Of a stretch of DNA of 18,631 nt, positions 13,730 to 18,631 are shown one piece after another. Position 1 is the first letter of the stretch. Every line of letters begins with the position of its first letter. The translations under genes were made by a program, and so were the position numbers. Source of the stretch: an uncultured Mycoplasmatota bacterium (lineage in GTDB: Bacteria > Bacillota_I > Bacilli_A > RF39 > UBA660); the NCBI GenBank assembly GCA_900544625.1, contig UQVR01000023.1:1-18631 (forward strand). The letters run 5' to 3'. The notes beneath the pieces are model-generated. The model did not search any database, was not told where the DNA came from, and worked only from the letters and a program-made list of their open reading frames with translations.

Positions 13730-14611
13730 TTATATTAATTCATACTTTCTTACAGTTATTCTCTCATCACTACAATATTCTATAATAAATCTATTATCTT
13801 TTTTACAAATAATTATACCAATAGTTTTATTTTGCATAGGTGTTTTTAAATTTTTATCTATATAATTCATGTATACTTCAATTTGACCAATATGTTCTTT
13901 TTTTAATTCAGTTACCTTTAATTCCACGACAACATAGCAATTGAATTCAATATTATATAAAAGTAAATCAATATAATTATAGGTATTACCCATTTTAATT
14001 TTGTATTCATTTGAAATAAAACTAAATGAGTTACCAAGCTCTTTTAAAAACGAAGGTATATCTTCAAGAATTAATTTTTGTAACATCTTTTCTGATATGA
14101 TTTCATAATTAAAAGAATTTCTTATAACTATTGGATTTTTAATGAGATCTTCAACTTTAGTTTCTTTATGTTCAATCAATTTTTGTTTTGTTTTATCATC
14201 TAATCTTTCATATTCATTATTTTTTATTCGTTCACATAGTTGTCTTTTTGATAAATTATTTTTTAATGTTATGTCAATGTAATAATTTATCTTATCTTTA
14301 TCTTTTAATGGTAATAATTGTAAATAATGACTCCACGATAATTTTCCAACCAATGGTTGGAAAATTCCACTTTCATAAAACTGTTTCATATAACTTAACG
14401 TTGTTACTGAATATTTTTTATTTAAATCCTTACTTAATTTATTAGAATATTCTTTTATAATACCTTCACCATAATGCTTACCAGCTTCACTTAATAGTTT
14501 ACCTACATTATAATAAGTTGTTAAATCACTTTTATTTTTAGAGTAGTCTTTAATTTTTTTAGTTATTTCATTATTTATTATTTCTGTTTTTATTTCCTTA
14601 TAATAATTCAT
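13730..14611 (-). CDS. YhcG-type DUF1016 PDDEXK nuclease domain protein
   Basis: The N-terminal helical DUF1016 part contains YYNVGKLLSEAGKHYGEGII, SYMKQFYES and the hallmark LSWSHY (numbering from the upstream ATG, 94-99), then KNNEYERLDD. The C-terminal PDDEXK nuclease fold has D218 (YNYIDLLL) and the E233-x-K235 pair (YVVVELKV), followed by Q246 (IGQIEVYMNY), so all catalytic residues remain. Relatives occur near restriction-modification and other defence genes; the exact cellular role is not settled. Here it stands alone with a 95-residue neighbour. ATG 14620 touches the AAAGG site, so ATG 14611, nine bases away, is the likely start (293 residues, MNYYKEIK). A striking palindrome lies in its coding region at 14340-14366. 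Confidence 0.9.
   Translation of the reverse strand: MNYYKEIKTEIINNEITKKIKDYSKNKSDLTTYYNVGKLLSEAGKHYGEGIIKEYSNKLSKDLNKKYSVTTLSYMKQFYESGIFQPLVGKLSWSHYLQLLPLKDKDKINYYIDITLKNNLSKRQLCERIKNNEYERLDDKTKQKLIEHKETKVEDLIKNPIVIRNSFNYEIISEKMLQKLILEDIPSFLKELGNSFSFISNEYKIKMGNTYNYIDLLLYNIEFNCYVVVELKVTELKKEHIGQIEVYMNYIDKNLKTPMQNKTIGIIICKKDNRFIIEYCSDERITVRKYELI
14340..14366. repeat. 12-bp perfect inverted repeat inside the DUF1016 gene
   Basis: AATTTTCCAACC (14340-14351) and GGTTGGAAAATT (14355-14366) flank a 3-base AAT. It encodes GIFQPLVGKL, just before the conserved SWSHY motif. Confidence 0.75.
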
Positions 14612-14657
14612 AATTTCCATCCTTTCAATTTAATTTAGTCCGACATTTTCGCTCCAC

Positions 14658-14945
14658 TTAAATTATTTTTTCAAAAGTAATATCTTCAATAATGATATGA
14701 TAAATGCCACATACATTTAAACGAACACTATCTTCATTATCATAATTAATAACCAAATTACCATTACTTACTCTATTATTTAATTTTAATACATTAACTC
14801 TTCCATCAATTATCTGATAACCATAATTTATATAACCGAAAAAAGAATTAATAAAATCAAATAAAGGTAATTTATTAGCAAATATTTTAGAAAGTATAAA
14901 AGATTTTTCTTCTGAAATATCACTATTTAAAATAATTGTTTTCAT
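14658..14945 (-). CDS. Small protein of unknown function (95 residues)
   Basis: I do not recognise this protein. It begins MKTIILNSDISEEKSFILSK and continues with alternating hydrophobic and polar residues (GYQIIDGRVNVLKL, NLVINYDN, VRLNVCGIYHIIIEDI), suggesting a mostly beta fold after a short helix. It has no signal peptide, membrane segment or obvious catalytic motif. The frame is open further upstream to 15020, but a strong AAAGGAGG site lies seven bases before ATG 14945, and the upstream part would cross the promoter and the rpoC terminator. The gene precedes DUF1016 by 37-46 bases and probably shares its transcript. Its ribosome-binding site is in a hairpin. Confidence 0.75.
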   Translation of the reverse strand: MKTIILNSDISEEKSFILSKIFANKLPLFDFINSFFGYINYGYQIIDGRVNVLKLNNRVSNGNLVINYDNEDSVRLNVCGIYHIIIEDITFEKII

Positions 14946-14948
14946 TAT

Positions 14949-14967
14949 AATCCCTCCTTTAGGGATT
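14949..14967 (-). promoter_or_regulatory. Hairpin enclosing the ribosome-binding site of the 95-residue gene
   Basis: On the minus strand AATCCCT and AGGGATT (plus 14961-14967 and 14949-14955) form a 7-bp stem around AAAGG. The Shine-Dalgarno sequence AAAGGAGG is split between the loop and the 3' arm, three bases before the ATG. The local promoter should start transcription within or near the 5' arm, so only longer transcripts would contain the whole hairpin. Confidence 0.6.
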
Positions 14968-14969
14968 GT

Positions 14970-14998
14970 ATTATAAAGAGAAAAAATAAGGCTTGCAA
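14970..14998 (-). promoter_or_regulatory. Promoter of the 95-residue gene and DUF1016, overlapping the rpoC terminator
   Basis: On the minus strand TTGCAA (14993-14998), a 17-base spacer and a perfect TATAAT (14970-14975). The -35 is part of the 3' arm of the rpoC terminator, and the spacer is the terminator's T-rich tract. Confidence 0.75.
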
Positions 14999-15032
14999 CA
15001 CTTTCGACAAAACATGTCAAAATGTTGCAAGC
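14980..15032 (-). terminator. Rho-independent terminator after rpoC
   Basis: On the minus strand GCTTGCAACA and TGTTGCAAGC (plus 15023-15032 and 14991-15000) form a perfect 10-bp stem, followed by CTTATTTTTT. The 22-base loop contains a further GACA/TGTC hairpin, which makes a two-tier structure. It lies 30 bases downstream of the rpoC stop codon. Confidence 0.85.
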
Positions 15033-15061
15033 AGTTATGTAAATAAAATGAAAAAAGACAC

Positions 15062-18000
15062 TTATTCAGCATCTTTTTCGTTAATTTCTTCTTCTGTTTC
15101 TATATCATCTTCGATATCATCAATTCCATCAACAATACTTTGTGTATCATTAACTACATCTTCGTTATCCATAAGTTTTTCTTCTAAAACTTCTTGAGCA
15201 TCATCAGTTAAAATTGCTTTTTCAAGTTCTATATCAATACTATTATATTGACTATAACCAGTACCAGCAGGTATTAGTTTACCAATAATAACGTTTTCTT
15301 TTAGACCTTGAAGTCTATCAACTTTACCATGGATTGCAGCATCAGTTAAAACTCTGGTTGTTTCTTGGAATGATGCAGCAGATAAGAATGAGTCTGTTTC
15401 CAAAGATGATTTAGTAATACCAAGCATAATTGGATTACCTTTAGCAGGAGTTTTTCCAGCAATAATAACTGGTTTATTACCTTCTGTAAAGTCTCTTAGT
15501 GATACTGCAAGACCTTCAACAAAGTCTGAATCTCCAGCATCAGTAATTCTTACTTTATTTATCATACGTTTACAAATAATTTCAATATGTTTATCTGAAA
15601 TATCAACACCTTGTAATTTATAAACTTTTTGAACTTCTTTTAATATGTATTCTTGTGCAGTAAGCGGATCAGTTACAGCTAGTAATTCTTTTGGTGAAAT
15701 AACACCTTCCGTTAATTTATCTCCAGCTTCAACTTCATCACCAACAGCAACACGAAGTTTCATATTGTAATTAGTTACGTGTTCATGACATCCAGCTTCA
15801 TTTTCAATAGTAATTGTATGTTTACCATTGTTTTCTTCAATACCAATAACTTTACCAGTAACTTCCGCAATTGTAGCTTTTCCTTTTGGTATGCGAGCTT
15901 CAAACAACTCTTCAACCCTTGGTAACCCTTGAGTAATATCATCACCAGATGCAACACCACCGGTATGGAATGTACGCATAGTAAGCTGTGTACCAGGTTC
16001 ACCAATTGATTGAGCAGCCATAATACCAACAGCTTCACCTTTTTCAACTAAGTTACCAGTTGCAAGGTTACGTCCATAACATTTTTGACATACTCCATTA
16101 TTTGATTTACACGTTAGAACACTTCTAATTTCTACCTTTTTAATACCCGCTTTAGTTATTTTAATGACAGCATTTTCATTAATCATTTCTCCAGCTTCCA
16201 CAATAGTTTCTTTAGTTTCTGGATTAACAATTTTCTTAGATGCAAATCTTCCTAAAATACGTTCAGCAAGAGGTTCAATAACTGAGTTATCTTTTTCATT
16301 TAATAAATCATATACTACAAGCCCTTGATGTGTACCACAATCAAATTCTTTAACAATTATATCTTGAGCAACATCAACAAGTCTTCTTGTTAGGTATCCT
16401 GAGTCTGCAGTTCTTAAAGCAGTATCGGCATCACCTTTACGAGAACCATGTGTTGATAAGAAAAATTCAGACACAGATAGACCTTCGATAAATGATGATG
16501 TAATTGGAATTTCTACAGTAGAACCATCTGGTTTTGCCATTAAACCACGCATACCAGCAAGTTGAGTAAAGTTTGAAATTTTACCACGAGCACCTGAGTT
16601 CATCATCATAAATAATGGATTATCAAAATCATTTTCACTTATTGCTTTAAGTTCGTTCTTTACATCATCGGTTGCTTTAGTCCAAACATCGATAACACTT
16701 TGATATCTTTCCTGATTAGTAATAAGACCTCTTTGATATTGTTTATTAATTTTATCAACTTTAGCCTTTGCCGCTTCAATTATTTCACCTTTTTTCTCAC
16801 TTCTTACAACATCCGCAATAGATACTGTAATACCAGCAATAGTTGAATATTTGAAACCTAAATTCTTTAATTTATCAAGCATAATAGATGTTTCAGTTGT
16901 TTTATATCTTTTAAATACTTGGGCAATTAATTGACCTAAAGTTTTTTGAACAAATGGAGTAACAAGTTCCATTTTAGCTATTTCTTCAGGTATATTAGAA
17001 CCCATTGGTAAGAAATACTTATCCGGAGTAATTCCTTCAATATTAGCTTTAGTACCTTCTTCTACGTATGGGAATGTATCAGGTAATATTTCATTAAATT
17101 TAATTTTACCTACAGTTGTAACTAAGTATTTATCTCTTTGTTCATCTGTAAATAATTTATATTTAAATGAATTAACAGGAATAGCAATTCTTGTATGCAA
17201 TGTTATTTCTTTTCTTTCATATGCCATTAAGGCTTCATTTGGATCTTTATAAACGTGACCTTCATTAGGCTCTCCAGCATACTCAATAGTTAAATAACAG
17301 TTACCAAGTACCATATCTTGACTTGGTGTAACAATTGGTTTTCCATCTTTTGGATTTAAGATATTATTAGCACTAAGCATTAAGATTCTAGCTTCAGCTT
17401 TTGCTTCTTCAGAAAGTGGAATATGAATAGCCATTTGGTCACCATCGAAGTCAGCATTAAATCCTGCACAAACAAGTGGATGTAATCTTATAGCTTTACC
17501 ACCAACAAGTACTGGTTCAAATGCTTGAATACCTAGTCTATGTAGTGTTGGAGCTCTATTTAGTAATACTGGATGTTCAGTAATTACATCTTCAACAATA
17601 TCCCAAATTGATTCATCACGAGAATCGATTAATTTTTTAGCACCTTTAATGTTATGAGCTAAACCTCTTTCAACAATACCATTAATTACATGCGGTTTAA
17701 ATAACTCAATAGCCATTTCTTTTGGAAGACCACATTGATGCATTTTAAGGTTTGGTCCAACTACAATAACTGAACGACCAGAATAGTCAACTCTCTTACC
17801 TAATAAGTTTTGACGAAAACGTCCTTGTTTACCTTTAAGCATACTAGATAAACTTTTAAGTGGTCTATTACTTGCTGCAGTAATACTTCTTCCTCTTCTA
17901 CCATTATCAAATAATGAGTCAACAGCTTCTTGCAGCATACGTTTTTCATTTTGAACAATAATAGTTGGAGCACCCAGTTCTAGTAATTTCTTTAAACGAT

Positions 18001-18631
18001 TATTTCTATTAATAATTCTACGATATAAATCATTTAAATCGCTAGTTGCAAATCTACCACCATCAAGTTGAATCATTGGTCTTAATTCTGGTGGAATAAC
18101 TGGTAACACATCCAGAACCATCCATTCTGGTTTATTTCCAGATTCTTGGAAAGCAACTAAACAATCAAGTCTCTTAACAAGACGAATTCTTTTTTGTCCA
18201 GTTGTATTTTCAAGTTCGCGTCTTAAATCTTCAACTTCTTTATCAATATCAACTTGTTTTAATAGTTCTTTAATAGCTTCAGCACCCATACCTACCTTAA
18301 AAGTATTTCCATACTTTTCATAATAAGCACGATATTCTTTATCTGATAAAGTTTGTTTAACTTCTAATGGTGCAGCCCCTGGATCAATTACTACATAACT
18401 TACGAAATATAGTACTTCTTCCAAATCCCTCGGAGACATATCTAGAACAAGTCCCATTTTAGAAGGAACACCTTTAAAGAACCATATGTGAGAACAAGGA
18501 GCAGCAAGTTCAATGTGCCCCATTCTTTCTCTTCTTACCTTTGAACGAGTTACTTCAACTCCACAACGGTCACATACGATATTTTTATATCTTAATCTTT
18601 TATATTTACCACAAGAACATTCAAAATCTTT
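15062..18631 (-). CDS. rpoC: RNA polymerase beta' subunit, N-terminus cut by the window edge
   Basis: This is the largest catalytic subunit of RNA polymerase. 1,189 residues are visible and the frame is open to the window edge. The first visible residues include the zinc ribbon CSCG...CDRC, then RRERMGHIELAAP. An internal Met at 18523 is not the start. The catalytic magnesium loop NADFDGDQMA lies at about residue 392. The second zinc site (CKSNNGVCQKC) is followed by GIMAAQSIGEPGTQLTMRTFHTGG, the bridge-helix/trigger-loop region. The C-terminus is strongly acidic (ETEEEINEKDAE). About 60 N-terminal residues should lie outside the window. rpoB would be expected upstream. Ribosomal protein genes (rpsL, rpsG) that often follow are absent. 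Confidence 0.99.
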   Translation of the reverse strand, partial: KDFECSCGKYKRLRYKNIVCDRCGVEVTRSKVRRERMGHIELAAPCSHIWFFKGVPSKMGLVLDMSPRDLEEVLYFVSYVVIDPGAAPLEVKQTLSDKEYRAYYEKYGNTFKVGMGAEAIKELLKQVDIDKEVEDLRRELENTTGQKRIRLVKRLDCLVAFQESGNKPEWMVLDVLPVIPPELRPMIQLDGGRFATSDLNDLYRRIINRNNRLKKLLELGAPTIIVQNEKRMLQEAVDSLFDNGRRGRSITAASNRPLKSLSSMLKGKQGRFRQNLLGKRVDYSGRSVIVVGPNLKMHQCGLPKEMAIELFKPHVINGIVERGLAHNIKGAKKLIDSRDESIWDIVEDVITEHPVLLNRAPTLHRLGIQAFEPVLVGGKAIRLHPLVCAGFNADFDGDQMAIHIPLSEEAKAEARILMLSANNILNPKDGKPIVTPSQDMVLGNCYLTIEYAGEPNEGHVYKDPNEALMAYERKEITLHTRIAIPVNSFKYKLFTDEQRDKYLVTTVGKIKFNEILPDTFPYVEEGTKANIEGITPDKYFLPMGSNIPEEIAKMELVTPFVQKTLGQLIAQVFKRYKTTETSIMLDKLKNLGFKYSTIAGITVSIADVVRSEKKGEIIEAAKAKVDKINKQYQRGLITNQERYQSVIDVWTKATDDVKNELKAISENDFDNPLFMMMNSGARGKISNFTQLAGMRGLMAKPDGSTVEIPITSSFIEGLSVSEFFLSTHGSRKGDADTALRTADSGYLTRRLVDVAQDIIVKEFDCGTHQGLVVYDLLNEKDNSVIEPLAERILGRFASKKIVNPETKETIVEAGEMINENAVIKITKAGIKKVEIRSVLTCKSNNGVCQKCYGRNLATGNLVEKGEAVGIMAAQSIGEPGTQLTMRTFHTGGVASGDDITQGLPRVEELFEARIPKGKATIAEVTGKVIGIEENNGKHTITIENEAGCHEHVTNYNMKLRVAVGDEVEAGDKLTEGVISPKELLAVTDPLTAQEYILKEVQKVYKLQGVDISDKHIEIICKRMINKVRITDAGDSDFVEGLAVSLRDFTEGNKPVIIAGKTPAKGNPIMLGITKSSLETDSFLSAASFQETTRVLTDAAIHGKVDRLQGLKENVIIGKLIPAGTGYSQYNSIDIELEKAILTDDAQEVLEEKLMDNEDVVNDTQSIVDGIDDIEDDIETEEEINEKDAE

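Noticed and set aside
14946..15020. N-terminal extension of the 95-residue protein (open frame to 15020)
   Set aside because: It would overlap the rpoC terminator and the -35/-10 promoter and has no ribosome-binding site, while ATG 14945 has a strong one.
15001..15022. Insertion-sequence end or transposon remnant in the rpoC terminator loop
   Set aside because: The inner GACA/TGTC repeat is short, there is no transposase or target duplication, and a terminator explains the outer stem.
15775..16047. Minus-strand 90-codon frame inside rpoC
   Set aside because: It is an alternative reading frame of the conserved trigger-loop region of rpoC, without an independent start signal.

Overview
The window is very AT-rich and carries 14 recognisable protein genes (two cut by the window ends) and three tRNA genes. 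Gene content and gene order point to a low-GC Gram-positive bacterium of the Bacilli/Mollicutes side of the Firmicutes. The SMC protein is short (976 residues, close to the roughly 980 of Mycoplasma rather than the nearly 1,190 of Bacillus), yet a CotE-family spore-coat protein is present. All genes read cleanly with the standard code: tryptophan is TGG, there are no in-frame TGA codons, and one gene ends in TGA. My inference is an uncultured gut-type Bacilli lineage branching near the Mollicutes, not a true mycoplasma.

Layout. Positions 1-3805 (minus): rnc then smc with touching stop and start codons, followed by the start of lemA. Positions 3898-5159 (plus): yidD and a ZnuA-like lipoprotein that has lost the usual metal-binding histidines, then tRNA-Ser(GCU) and a bidirectional terminator. 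Positions 5162-6398 (minus): an ATP-grasp protein behind tRNA-Ile(GAU) and tRNA-Glu(UUC). Positions 6562-8704 (minus): a salvage and sugar-phosphate pair, purine nucleoside phosphorylase then phosphohexomutase. Positions 8792-11418: two divergent regulators, a membrane-anchored XRE protein (minus) and a 570-residue protein with two HTH-like segments and a large unassigned C-terminal region (plus). Positions 11440-13046 (minus): HIT hydrolase and CapA-like phosphatase. Positions 13130-13663 (plus): cotE. Positions 13730-14945 (minus): an unknown 95-residue protein and a YhcG/DUF1016 PDDEXK nuclease, sitting directly behind the rpoC terminator. Positions 15062-18631 (minus): rpoC without its first codons.

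Most genes are housekeeping. The accessory parts are the divergent regulator pair at 8.8-11.4 kb, the DUF1016 module at 13.7-14.95 kb and the altered lipoprotein at 4.1-5.0 kb. No gene-free stretch exceeds 300 bases; the longest is 9485-9705, which holds two divergent promoters and an inverted repeat. Several start codons were reassigned from the Shine-Dalgarno spacing, since some in-frame GTG, TTG or ATG codons lie inside, or too close to, the ribosome-binding site.
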